The notes beneath the pieces are model-generated. The model had not been told where the DNA came from. It ran no database searches and saw only the letters and a list, made by a program, of their open reading frames with translations. A stretch of DNA of 64,000 nt from Cellulomonas xiejunii (GTDB taxonomy: Bacteria; Actinomycetota; Actinomycetes; Actinomycetales; Cellulomonadaceae), in contig NZ_CP101987.1 of the NCBI RefSeq assembly GCF_024508315.1, positions 1,798,001 to 1,862,000 of the forward strand, written 5' to 3'. Of the stretch, positions 42,384 to 52,406 are shown piece after piece. Position numbers and translations under genes: made by a program. How positions within the stretch are numbered: the first letter of the stretch is position 1; each line of letters starts with the position of its first letter.

Positions 42384-45164
42384 ATGGCCAACGTCGTCCC
42401 CGGAGACGGGCAGCCCGCCCCCGCAGCGGTGCCGGGGCCTGCCGCGCCCTATCCGGCGGGCTGGGAGGCCGACGTCGTGCTGACGGACGGCTCGACCACG
42501 CGCCTGCGGCCGATCCGCCCCGACGACGCCGACGCCCTGCAGGCGTTCCACGTCGCGCAGTCCGAGCGGTCGACGTACCTGCGGTTCTTCGCGTCCCTCG
42601 AGCGGCTGCCCGACCGTGACCTGGAACGGCTCGTCACCGTCGACCACCGGACCCGCGTCGCGCTCGTCGCCGTGAGCGGTGCACCGGGGACCGACGCGCC
42701 CGAGCGCATCATCGGCGTCGCGCGCTACGACCTCGTCGCGCCGGAGACCGCCGAGGTCGCGTTCAACATCTCCGACGCCCACCAGGGCAAGGGCCTGGCG
42801 TCGGTGCTGCTGGAGCACCTGGCGGCGGCGGCGCGCGAGCGCGGCGTGCGGCGGTTCGTCGCCGAGGTCCTGCCGCAGAACGGGCGCATGCTCGCGGTGT
42901 TCAAGGAGGCCGGGTACGAGGTCCGCCAGCGCACCGAGGACGGCGTGGTGCAGGTCGGCTTCGACATCGACCCCACGGACCGGTCGCTCGCCGTCGCGGC
43001 GGACCGGGAGCACCGCACCGAGGCGCGGTCCATGCGGGCGCTGCTCACGGCACGTTCCGTGGTCGTCGTCGGCCCCGGGCCGGACCCGGGGCCGGACGGC
43101 GGGCTCGCGGCGCGCCAGGCCGCGCGCGTCGTCGAGGGCCTCGTGCCCGAGGCTCGCGCGGGCCGGATCACGGTGCACGCGGTGGGCGTCGGCGACGCGG
43201 GGCCCGACGCGAACGGGGTCTCCCACCACCTGCGGATCGAGGACGTCCCGGGGCCGGTCGAGCTCGCGGTCGTCGCGCTGCCCGCGGCGCTCGTGCTGGA
43301 CGTGGCGCGACGGCTCGGTGACCTCGGTGTGCGTGGTCTGGTGCTCGTCTCCGGCGGGTTCGCGGAGTCGGGGCCCGAGGGGCTCGCACGGCAGCGCCTG
43401 CTCGTGGGCATCGCGCACGGTGCCGGCATGCGGGTCGTCGGGCCCTCGTCGTTCGGTCTGCTCGCGACGCACGACGGCACGACCCTCGACGCCTCGCTCG
43501 CGGCCCGCCCGCCCCGCCCCGGCCGGGTCGGGCTGTTCTGCCAGTCCGCACCACTGGCGGTCACGCTGCTCGCCGCGGTCGAGCGCCGGGGGCTCGGGCT
43601 GGCGCAGCTCGTCTCGGCAGGGCACCGCGCGGACGTGTCCGGCAACGACCTCATGCAGTTCTGGGGCGAGGACGAGGACACCGACGTCGTGGCGCTGTAC
43701 CTGGAGTCCATCGGCAACCCGCGCAAGTTCTCCCGGGTGGCGCGCAGGCTGTCGGCGCACAAGCCGGTCGTGGTGCTCACCGCCGGTCGGTCGGGGCACG
43801 TCGTGCCCCCGGGTCACGCGGTCCGACCGACGCGCGCGCCGCGCCGCACCCTGGAGGAGGTGCTGCGCCAGTCGGGTGCCATCCGGGTGGAGAACGTGCA
43901 CCAGATGCTCGACGTGGTGCAGCTGCTGGCGCACCAGGCACTGCCGACGGGCCGGCGCACCGCGGTCCTCGCCAGCTCCGCAGGCGGTGCCGCGCTCGTC
44001 GCCGAGGCGGCGGCCGCCGCCGGCCTCGTCGTCACCGGCTGCGTCGAGCTGCTGAGCGAGGACGCCGACGCCGCGCGAGTGCGCGCGGCGGTCGAGCGGG
44101 TCTACACGGATCCCGACGTCGACGTCGTCGTGGTCGTGCGCATCCCCACGCTCGGTGGCCACGACCCGGTGCTGCGCAGCGAGGTCGCGCGCGCCGCAGC
44201 CCGGACGGGCCGCACCACCGTCGCCTGCCTGGACGACCTGCACGGCGTGACCGCCGAGCTCACGGCCCCGGACGGCGACGGGCGGGAGCGGACCGTGCCC
44301 GCCTACGCGGGGCCCGAGGACGCCGCGCTCGCGCTCGGCCACGCCGCGCGCTACGCCGCGTGGCGTGCCGGCGGCCGCGGCGTGCCGGTACACCCCGACG
44401 GTGTCGACACCCGCGCCGCGGGGCGTCTCGTGGCCGGCCTGCTGAGCGCGTCGGGTGCGACCGACGGGGCGCCGTTGACGCTCGACCCGGCGCAGACCGC
44501 CGAGCTGCTGGCGGCCGCGGGCATCCACCTGTGGCCGTCGGTGCGCGTCCACGACGCCGACGAGGCGGTCCGCGCGGCCGAGCGGCTTCGCTGGCCCGTG
44601 GCCGTCAAGACCACCGTGCCGGCCCTGCGCCACCGCGCCGACCTCGGCGGCGTGCGGCTCGACGTCGCGGACGAGACGGAGCTGCGGGCCGACGTCGAGG
44701 GGATCCTCGCGCTCGCGGGCGAGCACGACCCCGGGCCGGGTGTGCCGCCGCTCGAGGTCCAGGCCATGGCGCCGCACGGTGTCGCGTGCGTCGTGCGGTC
44801 CTCCGAGGACCCGTTGTTCGGGCCCGTCATCAGCCTCGGGCTCGCCGGCGACGCCTCCGACCTCCTCGGCGACGTCGCGTACGGCGTGCCCCCGCTCACC
44901 GACGTCGACGTCGCCGAGCTCGTGCGCACGCCGCGGGCGGCGCCCCGGCTCTTCGGGTACCGGGGCCTGCCGGCGCTCGACGTGGCCGCGCTCGAGGACC
45001 TCGTGGCCCGGGTCTCCGTGCTGGCCGACGCGCTGCCGGACGTGCGGTCGCTCGAGCTGAACCCCGTCGTGGTGTCACCGCACGGCCTGGCCGTCCTCGG
45101 TGCGTACGCGTCCGTCGCGCCGGCGGACCGGGCCGACGCGGCCCGTCGGCTCGCGCGGCCGTGA
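42384..45164 (+). CDS. GNAT acetyltransferase / acyl-CoA synthetase (NDP-forming) fusion
   Basis: A 926-residue fusion. An N-terminal GNAT domain (residues ~33-205) has the acetyl-CoA loop [14 protein letters not shown]. It is followed by the CoA-binding, ligase and ATP-grasp domains of NDP-forming acyl-CoA synthetases (about 210-920, with [17 protein letters not shown] in the ATP-grasp). This is the reverse of the order in Salmonella Pat. Such proteins acetylate lysines on acetyl-CoA synthetase and others. The active-site loop [17 protein letters not shown] has GH where many active synthetases have GN, so synthetase activity may be lost and the domain regulatory. The leader is absent (-10 box 6 nt upstream). 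Confidence 0.9.
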   Translation: MANVVPGDGQPAPAAVPGPAAPYPAGWEADVVLTDGSTTRLRPIRPDDADALQAFHVAQSERSTYLRFFASLERLPDRDLERLVTVDHRTRVALVAVSGAPGTDAPERIIGVARYDLVAPETAEVAFNISDAHQGKGLASVLLEHLAAAARERGVRRFVAEVLPQNGRMLAVFKEAGYEVRQRTEDGVVQVGFDIDPTDRSLAVAADREHRTEARSMRALLTARSVVVVGPGPDPGPDGGLAARQAARVVEGLVPEARAGRITVHAVGVGDAGPDANGVSHHLRIEDVPGPVELAVVALPAALVLDVARRLGDLGVRGLVLVSGGFAESGPEGLARQRLLVGIAHGAGMRVVGPSSFGLLATHDGTTLDASLAARPPRPGRVGLFCQSAPLAVTLLAAVERRGLGLAQLVSAGHRADVSGNDLMQFWGEDEDTDVVALYLESIGNPRKFSRVARRLSAHKPVVVLTAGRSGHVVPPGHAVRPTRAPRRTLEEVLRQSGAIRVENVHQMLDVVQLLAHQALPTGRRTAVLASSAGGAALVAEAAAAAGLVVTGCVELLSEDADAARVRAAVERVYTDPDVDVVVVVRIPTLGGHDPVLRSEVARAAARTGRTTVACLDDLHGVTAELTAPDGDGRERTVPAYAGPEDAALALGHAARYAAWRAGGRGVPVHPDGVDTRAAGRLVAGLLSASGATDGAPLTLDPAQTAELLAAAGIHLWPSVRVHDADEAVRAAERLRWPVAVKTTVPALRHRADLGGVRLDVADETELRADVEGILALAGEHDPGPGVPPLEVQAMAPHGVACVVRSSEDPLFGPVISLGLAGDASDLLGDVAYGVPPLTDVDVAELVRTPRAAPRLFGYRGLPALDVAALEDLVARVSVLADALPDVRSLELNPVVVSPHGLAVLGAYASVAPADRADAARRLARP

Positions 45165-45242
45165 ACCCCTCGGCGCCACGTGCCCGGCGCGACTCGAGCC
45201 GAGGCGCACCACACCCCGCCGACGGGATGGGAAGATGGTCGG

Positions 45243-45815
45243 GTGCCTGCCCTCTCCACCCCGCTGCGTGACGACCTGCGCCGTGCCGGCTACTACCCGG
45301 ACCTCGTGGGCGAGGTCCTCGAGGTCGCCCTCGCCGGCGAGGACGCGGTCGCCCACCTGGTCCACCCCGAGACGACGTTCGACGGGGCCGAGGTCCGTCG
45401 TCACGTCACCGTTCTCGCGCTGACCGCGACCCGGCTGGTCGTCGCCCACGTCGACGACCACCCGGCCGACTCCGAGCACCCGTCGGCCAGCGCCCAGGCG
45501 ACGACCGAGGCCGTCCCGCTCCGCGAGCTGCGCTCCGTCGCGTTCACGCACGTCGTGAACGACCCGCAGGACCACCGCGCCGGTGACGGCGCGTCGGAGC
45601 TGACGCTCGCGATCGGCTGGGGCGCCGTCTCGCGCGTCGACCTCGAGCCGGCCACGTGCGGCGACCCGCAGTGCGACGCCGACCACGGCATGTCCGGTTC
45701 GATCACGCCGGACGACGTCGTGGTCCGCGTCAGCGCAGCGGCCGAGGGACGTGAGGCCGTGCTGGCCGCCGTCCGGTTCGGGCGCACCCTGTCGGCGGCG
45801 ACGTCGCAGCGGTGA
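45243..45815 (+). CDS. DUF5998-family protein
   Basis: A 190-residue soluble protein of the actinobacterial DUF5998 family: LRDDLRRAGYYPDLVGEVLEVALAGEDAVAHLVH at the start, a beta-rich centre and a C-terminal CGDPQCDADHG motif with two Cys and a His, possibly metal-binding. Function unknown. GTG 45243 is preferred because a GAAGAT box lies 6 nt upstream. The next gene begins in its stop (GTGA). Confidence 0.82.
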   Translation: MPALSTPLRDDLRRAGYYPDLVGEVLEVALAGEDAVAHLVHPETTFDGAEVRRHVTVLALTATRLVVAHVDDHPADSEHPSASAQATTEAVPLRELRSVAFTHVVNDPQDHRAGDGASELTLAIGWGAVSRVDLEPATCGDPQCDADHGMSGSITPDDVVVRVSAAAEGREAVLAAVRFGRTLSAATSQR

Positions 45816-46993
45816 GCACGCCCACGACCGCGGGCCGGGCGGCATCGTCCGAGCCGCATCCCGACGAGCTGGTGACGCCTGCGGCGGGCGCGCCGTCGCT
45901 CGCGCACGTCCTGCCGGCCGTCGCGGCGTCGCTCGGTACCGACGTGGCCGGGGGAGCGGACGCACGGGCGCTCCTGGGACTGCCGGCTGCGCGCCGCGTG
46001 TGCGTCGTGCTCGTCGACGGGCTGGGGCACCTCAACCTCGCCGAGCGTGGCGGTCACGCGCCCTTCCTGCGCTCGCTGCTCGCGTCCTCGCGGCCGCTGC
46101 TCAGCACGTTCCCGTCGACGACCGCGACGGCCGTCGCCGCGTTCGGGACCGGCCGCGGACCCGGTGCGACCGGCATGCTCGGGTACACCGTGCGGGTGCC
46201 GGCGACCGGACGGCTCGGCAACCTCGTGTCGTGGACCGACATGCCGCCCCCGGAGGAGTGGCAGCCGCATCCCACGGTCTTCGAGCGCCTGGTCGCGGAC
46301 GGGGTGCGGGTGACGAGCGTGGGCCCGGCCAGGTTCCACGGCTCGGGCCTGACGGGAGCGGCGTTGCGGGGCGCCGCCTACGCACCTGCGGAGTCCCTCG
46401 GCTCTCGTGTCGACACGGTCGTGCGGGCCCTGCGTGAACCCGGGCTGACGTACCTGTACTGGCACGACGTCGACAAGACGGGCCACCACCACGGGTGGGG
46501 CTCCTGGCAGTGGGGTGAGGCGCTCGCCGAGCTCGACTTCGAGCTCGGCCGACTCGCGCGGTCGCTGCCGCGCGACACGCTCCTGGTCGTCACGGCGGAC
46601 CACGGGATGGTCGACGTCGACCCCTCCCGGCGACGCGACGTCGGGACCGACCCCGTCCTGGGGGCGCAGGTCGGCACCACGGGAGGAGAGCCGCGCGCGC
46701 TCCACCTCCACGTCGAGCGCGGCGCCGACCCCGAGGTGGTCGCCGCCCGGTGGCGCGACGAGCTCGGTGACGACGCGGTCGTGCGGACGCGCGACGAGGC
46801 CGTCGCGGCCGGCTGGTTCGGCCCCGTCGAACCCCGGGTGCGCCCCGTCGTGGGCGACGTCGTCGTCGCGATGACGGGCGCGGCGACCGTCGTGGACTCC
46901 CGGACGCAGACGCCCGCGTCGATCGAGCTGCGGGGCGTGCACGGGTCGCTCACGGCCCGCGAGATGCTCGTGCCGCTGCTGGTGCTCGGGTGA
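45812..46993 (+). CDS. Type I phosphodiesterase / nucleotide pyrophosphatase
   Basis: A 393-residue alkaline-phosphatase-superfamily enzyme. Metal Asp is in VCVVLVDGLGHLNL (near residue 70), the nucleophile Thr in STFPSTTATA, and later metal ligands in WHDVDKTGHHHG and TADHGMVDVD. No signal peptide is seen, so it is probably cytosolic. Substrate unknown; family members cleave nucleotide and sugar-phosphate diesters. It is coupled to the DUF5998 gene by GTGA. Confidence 0.88.
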   Translation: MSTPTTAGRAASSEPHPDELVTPAAGAPSLAHVLPAVAASLGTDVAGGADARALLGLPAARRVCVVLVDGLGHLNLAERGGHAPFLRSLLASSRPLLSTFPSTTATAVAAFGTGRGPGATGMLGYTVRVPATGRLGNLVSWTDMPPPEEWQPHPTVFERLVADGVRVTSVGPARFHGSGLTGAALRGAAYAPAESLGSRVDTVVRALREPGLTYLYWHDVDKTGHHHGWGSWQWGEALAELDFELGRLARSLPRDTLLVVTADHGMVDVDPSRRRDVGTDPVLGAQVGTTGGEPRALHLHVERGADPEVVAARWRDELGDDAVVRTRDEAVAAGWFGPVEPRVRPVVGDVVVAMTGAATVVDSRTQTPASIELRGVHGSLTAREMLVPLLVLG

Positions 46994-47027
46994 GCGCGCG
47001 TCCCGTGCGCGGGGAGGGCTGAACGTC

Positions 47028-47705
47028 GTGGCCGAGCTGGTGTTCTTCTCCGGGACGATGGACTGCGGCAAGTCGACGCTCGCGCTGCAGATGCACCACA
47101 ACCACGCGGCGCGGGGACGCGACGGCGTGCTGTTCACGCGGCAGGACCGCGCAGGCAACGCGACCATCTCCTCCCGCCTGGGCCTGCAGCGTCGCGCGGA
47201 CGAGGTGGACGACACGACGGACTTCTGGGCCGAGGTCGTCACGCGTCGCACCCGCGGACGCCCCGTCGACTACCTCGTCGCCGACGAGGCCCAGTTCTAC
47301 ACGGCCGCCCAGGTCGAGCAGCTCGCGCGCGTGGTCGACGAGCTGTCGGCCGACGTCTTCGCGTTCGGCATCACCACGGACTTCCGGGCTCGGCTCTTCC
47401 CCGGCTCCGCCCGGCTCGTCGAGCTCGCGGACCGGGTCGAGGTGCTCCAGGTCAGGGCGCTGTGCTGGTGCGGCTCACGGGCGACCCACAACGCGCGCAC
47501 GGTCGACGGCATCATGGTCGTCGAGGGCGACCAGGTGGTGGTCGGCGACGTCGGGGCGGCGGTGGGTGAGGCGGCCTACGAGGTCCTGTGCCGGCGGCAC
47601 CACGTGCGTCGGATGACCGCCCGTGTGGCGCGTGCGACGGGACCGTCGGCGCAGACGCTGCTCTTCGACGACGGCGACGCGCCGTCCGGCGACCCCGGCC
47701 GCTGA
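47028..47705 (+). CDS. tdk: Thymidine kinase
   Basis: A 225-residue TK1-type thymidine kinase of the salvage pathway. P-loop GTMDCGKST is at residues 9-17, DEAQFY supplies the catalytic Glu, and the lid is in FGITTDFRARLFPGS. The zinc lasso Cys come from CWCGSRATHNAR and CRRHH. GTG 47028 follows GGGGAGGG with a 9-nt spacer. Dut, encoded at 51053, belongs to the same thymidylate economy. Confidence 0.95.
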   Translation: MAELVFFSGTMDCGKSTLALQMHHNHAARGRDGVLFTRQDRAGNATISSRLGLQRRADEVDDTTDFWAEVVTRRTRGRPVDYLVADEAQFYTAAQVEQLARVVDELSADVFAFGITTDFRARLFPGSARLVELADRVEVLQVRALCWCGSRATHNARTVDGIMVVEGDQVVVGDVGAAVGEAAYEVLCRRHHVRRMTARVARATGPSAQTLLFDDGDAPSGDPGR

Positions 47706-47727
47706 TCGCGCGAGCCGGCCCCGGGCG

Positions 47728-48819
47728 TCACTCGGGCTTGGCGCCGAAGACGATCTCGTCCCAGCTGGGGACCTTTGCCCGCGTCCGTCGCGGCCGGCGC
47801 TCGGGGGCCGCGGGATGCCCGTCGCCCCCCGCAGCGGCGTCATCGTCGGCGGCGGCCGACGCGGGGGCGGTCGCGTGCGTGCTCGCGCCGCCGCGCTGCG
47901 CCCGGGGGGACGACGCCCTCTCGCCGCGAGGCGGTGTCAGGACGACCGCCTCCTTCGCGGGGTCCGCGTCCACCGGGTGGGCGCCCGGTGCACTCGCCTC
48001 GTCCACCGTGCCGGTCGGTTCACCGGTCACGGCGCCCGGTGCGAAGTCGAAGACGTGCTGCGGGCCGAACCCCTCGAACTCCTCGTCGTCACCCTCCAGG
48101 TCGAGCGGCTGGCGCACACCACGACGCGTCCGCAGCTCGTCCAGGAGCGCGTGCGTCGGCTCGTGCTCCGGCACCGCAGTGAGGGCCTCGACCGCGGCGA
48201 GGTCGAACACCACGTCCTGCACCGCAGCGAGGTGGCGGCGGGACACGGGCTCGTCGAGCTCGGTCTCGGACAACCAGCGCGCCTCGTCCTCGTCGGCGAC
48301 GACGTTGCGACGCACCGGGTCGTAGGTCCACCGGGCCAGGTGCGGCTCGTCCGAGACGACGAACCTCGCCAGGACGGTCCACGGCCCCGCGCCCTCGCGC
48401 GCCGCGTCCCACGCGAGCGACCCGACGTCGACGCCGCGCGCCGCCAGGCGGTCGGTCACGAGGTCCCCGAGCACCGGGGCGCCCGAGTCGCGTCCGACGC
48501 GCGTGGCACGGGCCTGCTCGGCGATGTACTCGCGCTCCGCCAGCACGGGACCCTCGTAGCGACGGACCGCCTCGACGGGCACCCCGGCGGCGTCGGCGAC
48601 CTCCTGCGCGGTCGCACCCGCCCGGATCCGTGACTGGATCTCGCGCGGGCTCAGCGCGCTCGCCTGCTCGGCCCGCAGCTGCTCCAGCTGCGGTCGGTCC
48701 CGGCGCACCGCCGCCCGCAGCGGGTCGTCGATGCGCAGGCGGAAGCGCTGCCCGTCGGGCGCGACGACGACGAGGTGCTCCCCGTCCTCGTGCAGACCGA
48801 CCAGCTCCAGCTCACCCAT
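47728..48819 (-). CDS. sepH: Septation protein SepH
   Basis: A 363-residue SepH (formerly DUF3071). The N-terminal domain begins MGELELVGLHEDGEHLVV and contains a helix-turn-helix (LSPREIQSRIRAGATAQEVADAAG, near residues 57-80). A disordered centre leads to the conserved C-terminal KVPSWDEIVFGAKPE. In Streptomyces SepH binds FtsZ and supports division. The ATG has GGAGG upstream with a 5-nt spacer. It is convergent with tdk with a 22-bp gap. Confidence 0.94.
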   Translation of the reverse strand: MGELELVGLHEDGEHLVVVAPDGQRFRLRIDDPLRAAVRRDRPQLEQLRAEQASALSPREIQSRIRAGATAQEVADAAGVPVEAVRRYEGPVLAEREYIAEQARATRVGRDSGAPVLGDLVTDRLAARGVDVGSLAWDAAREGAGPWTVLARFVVSDEPHLARWTYDPVRRNVVADEDEARWLSETELDEPVSRRHLAAVQDVVFDLAAVEALTAVPEHEPTHALLDELRTRRGVRQPLDLEGDDEEFEGFGPQHVFDFAPGAVTGEPTGTVDEASAPGAHPVDADPAKEAVVLTPPRGERASSPRAQRGGASTHATAPASAAADDDAAAGGDGHPAAPERRPRRTRAKVPSWDEIVFGAKPE

Positions 48820-48977
48820 GCGACCTCCTCGGGCTCCATGGGCGAGCCTGCCACCTCGCGGGCCGGAACGCGCGCACGTTCGTCGGTGTGCCGCGGCCCG
48901 ACGCCGCGAGCCCGGGTGCCGGACCCGGCGACCCAGGCGCGCGCGGTGGGTCGCACGCGCTGCGGCAGGATGGTGGC

Positions 48978-49847
48978 GTGACCCCATCCCGTGAGCCGGC
49001 ACCGGCCGGTCATCCACCCGTGTCCGAGCTCGTGGCCGTCGCCGAGCGCATCGCGCGCGAGGCCGGCCGACTCGTCCTCGAGGGCAGGCCCGAGACCGTC
49101 GGCGTCGCCGCGACCAAGTCGAGCGCTGTGGACGTGGTGACCGCGATGGACCTCGCGTCCGAGGACCTCGTGCGGCGCATGCTCGCGGAGCTGCGCCCCC
49201 ACGACGCGATCCTCGGCGAGGAGGGCGGGCACCGCTCGGGCACCTCGGGCGTGACCTGGGTGGTGGACCCGATCGACGGCACCGTCAACTACCTCTACGG
49301 GCTGCCCGCCTACGCCGTGAGCGTGGCGGCCGTGGTGGGCGAGCCGACCCCGGCGACCTGGACCGCGCTCGCGGGCTGCGTCCACGCGCCCGCCACGCGC
49401 GAGACGTGGACGGCGGGCCGTGGGCTCGGCGCGCACCTGGACGGCCGGCGCCTGACCGTCGCTGCCGCGCCGCCGCTCGGCGGCTGCCTGGTCGGCACCG
49501 GGTTCGGCTACGTGGCCGAGCGGCGCCGCGCGCAGGCGCGCGTGCTGGCGGCCGTCCTGCCGCGGGTCCGCGACGTGCGACGCATGGGGGCCGCGGCGAT
49601 CGACCTCTGCCAGGTCGCCACGGGCCGGCTCGACCTCTACTACGAGCGCGGGCTGCAGCCGTGGGACCTGGCTGCCGGGGCACTCGTCGTCACCGAGGCG
49701 GGCGGGGTCGTCGCGGGTCTGCGGGGCGCGCCGGCAGGGTCGGGTATGACCGTCGCGGGAGCCTCGGAACGCGTCGCCGAACTGGCCCGGATCCTTGAGG
49801 AGCAGGAGGCCGACGCACCCGACGGACCGGGCGGCGAGAGCGGGTGA
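48978..49847 (+). CDS. suhB: Inositol-monophosphatase family phosphatase (SuhB-like)
   Basis: A 289-residue Mg2+-dependent sugar phosphatase. Metal-binding motifs are EEGG (near 77) and DPIDGTVNY (near 97), then the late WD in LQPWDLAAGA. In M. tuberculosis the gene in this neighbourhood (Rv2701c, suhB) is an inositol monophosphatase, but other family members hydrolyse fructose bisphosphate or histidinol phosphate. A CAGGAT box lies 6 nt before GTG 48978. Confidence 0.88.
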   Translation: MTPSREPAPAGHPPVSELVAVAERIAREAGRLVLEGRPETVGVAATKSSAVDVVTAMDLASEDLVRRMLAELRPHDAILGEEGGHRSGTSGVTWVVDPIDGTVNYLYGLPAYAVSVAAVVGEPTPATWTALAGCVHAPATRETWTAGRGLGAHLDGRRLTVAAAPPLGGCLVGTGFGYVAERRRAQARVLAAVLPRVRDVRRMGAAAIDLCQVATGRLDLYYERGLQPWDLAAGALVVTEAGGVVAGLRGAPAGSGMTVAGASERVAELARILEEQEADAPDGPGGESG

Positions 49848-50052
49848 ACCGGGTGCCCGACGGCCCGGAGGTCAGGGGCGTGACCTGCACGAATGTCCGT
49901 TTCGCGGGTGGCGCTGGTCACGTTCGACCACATGGTCACGCGTCCGTGTTCGCATCCGCGCCCGCGGTGATGCAGAATCCGTCCGCGCGGGGAACAAAAC
50001 GCTGGTGCAGCGAATTGATCTCGCGTACCACGACACTGCTGCAGAAGACGGA

Positions 50053-50067
50053 GTGTGACGCTCACAC
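50053..50067 (+). promoter_or_regulatory. palindrome touching the DUF4193 start codon
   Basis: Perfect inverted repeat GTGTGA-CGC-TCACAC ending on the base before ATG 50068. It occupies the space where a ribosome binding site should be, so it may be a translational hairpin or an operator. Half-sites equal CRP/GlxR half-sites, but the spacing is 3 rather than 6 nt. Confidence 0.55.
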
Positions 50068-50367
50068 ATGGCAACCGACTACGACGCCCCGCGCAAGACC
50101 GAGGAGGACCTGAGCGAGGACTCGCTCCAGGAGCTCCAGGCTCGGCGCTCCGACAAGAACTCGGGCGTGGTGGACGAGGACGAGACGGAGGCTGCCGAGG
50201 GCTTCGAGCTCCCCGGCGCCGACCTGTCCGGCGAGGAGCTCTCCGTCCGCGTCCTTCCCCGCCAGGCCGACGAGTTCACGTGCTCGAAGTGCTTCCTGGT
50301 GCACCACCGCAGCCAGCTCGCCTACGAGCGCGACGGCATGCCTGTGTGCTCGGAGTGCGCGGCCTGA
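50068..50367 (+). CDS. DUF4193 zinc-ribbon protein
   Basis: A 99-residue DUF4193 protein: a long acidic first half (EDLSEDSLQELQ, VDEDETEAAEGFELPG) and a C-terminal four-Cys zinc ribbon (C72, C75, C94, C97; CSKC and CSEC). Function unknown; the mycobacterial homologue is Rv2699c. No canonical Shine-Dalgarno; the 15-nt palindrome 50053-50067 abuts the ATG. A terminator follows. Confidence 0.9.
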   Translation: MATDYDAPRKTEEDLSEDSLQELQARRSDKNSGVVDEDETEAAEGFELPGADLSGEELSVRVLPRQADEFTCSKCFLVHHRSQLAYERDGMPVCSECAA

Positions 50368-50386
50368 TCGCCTCGACCACCTGACC

Positions 50387-50414
50387 GGCCGGTCACCCCT
50401 CGGGGTGGCCGGCC
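50387..50414. terminator. bidirectional terminator between DUF4193 and DUF3093 genes
   Basis: 13-bp stem GGCCGGTCACCCC (50387-50399), 2-nt loop, complement (50402-50414) with one G-T wobble, then TTCGTCG. It follows the DUF4193 stop by 20 nt and includes the last codons of the convergent DUF3093 gene. Confidence 0.8.
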
Positions 50415-50944
50415 TTCGTCGTCGGTGGGGTCTCGACGCGGGTCCCTCCGAGCGCCGCGACCAGGTCGGCGGGCCGCCGCGTCGACACGATCCAGTACGG
50501 CGTCGGGTCCTGCGGGTCACGGACCTCGACGCGCACGGCCGTCCCGATCCAGGAGCGCAGGCACGCGAAGGCGCGGGCGTCGAGCGCCGGCCCGAGCTCG
50601 GTGCGCAACGCCGCCCGGTCGAGCACCCGGGGCGCGGCCAGGAGGCGCACGGGGATGTGCGCGGTGCCGGCCCGCAGCGTGCCCCGCTCGACCTCGACGC
50701 GGGGGGTGGTCAGGACCGCCGCCGCCAGCCCTCCCAGCAGCGCGAGGACGCCGACCACGAGCGAGAGCAGCGTGTCGACCGGGAGGAACGCGGCGCCCAG
50801 GACGGCGGCGAAGGTGACGACCGCCGCCCACCCCAGCGGTCCGGGCCACAGGCGCTCGTGGAACCCCGACCGACCCGCGGGTGCTGCCGCCGTGACCGGT
50901 GACCGCTCGTCGTGGGGCGTGGCGGGCTCGCGTGAGGTGGTCAT
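50393..50944 (-). CDS. DUF3093-family membrane protein
   Basis: A 183-residue DUF3093 protein with two membrane helices (residues ~34-75), then a soluble C-terminal domain with [19 protein letters not shown] and [19 protein letters not shown]. Function unknown; homologue Rv2698 sits at the same place. It is divergent from dut. A GATCCT box lies 6 nt before ATG 50944. The stop lies inside the shared terminator. Confidence 0.88.
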   Translation of the reverse strand: MTTSREPATPHDERSPVTAAAPAGRSGFHERLWPGPLGWAAVVTFAAVLGAAFLPVDTLLSLVVGVLALLGGLAAAVLTTPRVEVERGTLRAGTAHIPVRLLAAPRVLDRAALRTELGPALDARAFACLRSWIGTAVRVEVRDPQDPTPYWIVSTRRPADLVAALGGTRVETPPTTKAGHPEG

Positions 50945-51038
50945 GGCACCAGGATCTCATCGCCGGGGACGTCGTCGCTGCGCGCATCCGGGCGGTCCGT
51001 GCGGGCCGGTCCCGGTGCCCGTGGCGTGCTGGGCGCGG

Positions 51039-51044
51039 TAGGGT
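51039..51044 (+). promoter_or_regulatory. -10 element of dut (leaderless)
   Basis: TAGGGT, 8 nt before GTG 51053. Confidence 0.6.
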
Positions 51045-51052
51045 CGGCCCCC

Positions 51053-51556
51053 GTGACAGCGACCAGCCATGCAGGCCCCGACGACGCCGACGAGGGCGTG
51101 CAGGTGCTGCTGCGCCGGCTCGACCCGGACCTGCCCGCACCGACCTACGCGCACCCCGGCGACGCGGGTGCCGACCTCGTCGCGCGCGAGGACGTCACGC
51201 TGGCGCCCGGAGCGCGCGCCACGGTCCCGACGGGCGTGACGATCGCGCTGCCGCCGGGGTACGCGGCGTTCGTCCACCCCCGGTCCGGCCTCGCGTCGCG
51301 GCACGGACTCACCGTCGTCAACGCCCCGGGGACGGTCGACGCCGGCTACCGCGGCGAGATCGCCGTCACGTTGCTCAACACGGACCGCGAGCAGGCGATC
51401 ACGCTGCGTCGCGGCGACCGCATCGCGCAGCTCGTGGTCCAGCGGGTCGAGCACGCCCGGTTCATCGAGGTCGAGGCGCTCCCGGACTCCGTGCGGGGCG
51501 ACGGCGGGTTCGGCTCCAGCGGTGGCTGGGCGGCGGCGGAGGCGTCCACGGCGTGA
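51053..51556 (+). CDS. dut: dUTP diphosphatase
   Basis: A 167-residue trimeric dUTPase (dUTP to dUMP + PPi). Conserved motifs: [47 protein letters not shown], and the C-terminal lid [12 protein letters not shown] 51053 is chosen because TAGGGT precedes it by 8 nt; the longer frame to 50999 starts upstream of that box. It heads dut-DUF3710-OB-DUF3159, matching Rv2697c-Rv2693c. Confidence 0.97.
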   Translation: MTATSHAGPDDADEGVQVLLRRLDPDLPAPTYAHPGDAGADLVAREDVTLAPGARATVPTGVTIALPPGYAAFVHPRSGLASRHGLTVVNAPGTVDAGYRGEIAVTLLNTDREQAITLRRGDRIAQLVVQRVEHARFIEVEALPDSVRGDGGFGSSGGWAAAEASTA

Positions 51557-51671
51557 CCGCGGAACGGCCGTCGGCCGGATGCGGAACTACTGTCGTCACG
51601 ACCGACGTTGAGGGTCATGAGGACGTCGTTGCAGGGCGAGGGCGCGTGAGCGCCGGTCGGAGGAAATGAAC

Positions 51672-52406
51672 GTGGGTCTGTTCCGTCGTGGCCCCAAGGA
51701 GGGTGGCCCGGCTGACGCGCCGGCCGACGTCCCCCAGGACGAGCCGGAGGGCGTCGAGCCCGGGGACGATCTGGAGGAGGGGGAGGACCTGGGCGCGGGT
51801 GTGCGCGGCCCGTGGGATGCCGAGGGGACCTTCCCGGCGATGCCCCGCGTGGACCTCGGCGCCATCCAGCTGCCCTCGCTCGAGGGCATGGAGGTGCGGC
51901 TCGAGGTCGACAAGGCGACGAACGTGGTCTCGGCCGTCGCGGTCCTCCTCGAGGGCTCCTCGCTCCAGCTGCAGGCGTTCGCCGCGCCTCGCAGCGAGGG
52001 GATCTGGGACGAGATCCGTGACGAGATCGCGGCCTCCATCACCCAGCAGGGCGGCACGGTCGACGACCTGCCCGGACCGTTCGGCCGCGAGCTGCTCGCA
52101 CGGCTGCCCGTCCGGACGACCGAGGGACGCACGGGCCACCGGCCGGCGCGGTTCATCGGCTGCGACGGCCCGCGGTGGTTCCTGCGCGGCGTCCTGACAG
52201 GGCGCGCCGCCGTGGAGCCCGACGCGGCCGGCACGCTGGAGAACCTGTTCAGCCAGGTCGTCGTGGTGCGGGGGAGCGACGCCCGGCCCCCGCGGGACCT
52301 GCTGCCGCTGCAGCTGCCCGGGGGAGCGGCACCGCCTCCTCCGCCGTCCGCCGACCCCCGGCTCGCACCCCCCGAGCGCGGGCCGGAGATCACGGAGATC
52401 GGATGA
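51672..52406 (+). CDS. DUF3710-family protein
   Basis: A 244-residue DUF3710 protein. An acidic, Pro-rich N-terminus (residues ~1-45) is followed by a beta-rich domain (RVDLGAIQLPSLEGMEVRLEVD ... RFIGCDGPRWFLRGVLTG) and a Pro-rich tail. Function unknown. GTG 51672 (MGLFRRGPKE) fits GGAGG at 51659-51663 with an 8-nt spacer; the ATG at 51666 leaves only 2 nt and is less likely. Its stop overlaps the OB gene ATG. Confidence 0.85.
   Translation: MGLFRRGPKEGGPADAPADVPQDEPEGVEPGDDLEEGEDLGAGVRGPWDAEGTFPAMPRVDLGAIQLPSLEGMEVRLEVDKATNVVSAVAVLLEGSSLQLQAFAAPRSEGIWDEIRDEIAASITQQGGTVDDLPGPFGRELLARLPVRTTEGRTGHRPARFIGCDGPRWFLRGVLTGRAAVEPDAAGTLENLFSQVVVVRGSDARPPRDLLPLQLPGGAAPPPPPSADPRLAPPERGPEITEIG

Noticed and set aside
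49844-50113. ORF overlapping the DUF4193 start
   Set aside because: Composition is random-like, no ribosome binding site, and it overlaps a confident gene in another frame.
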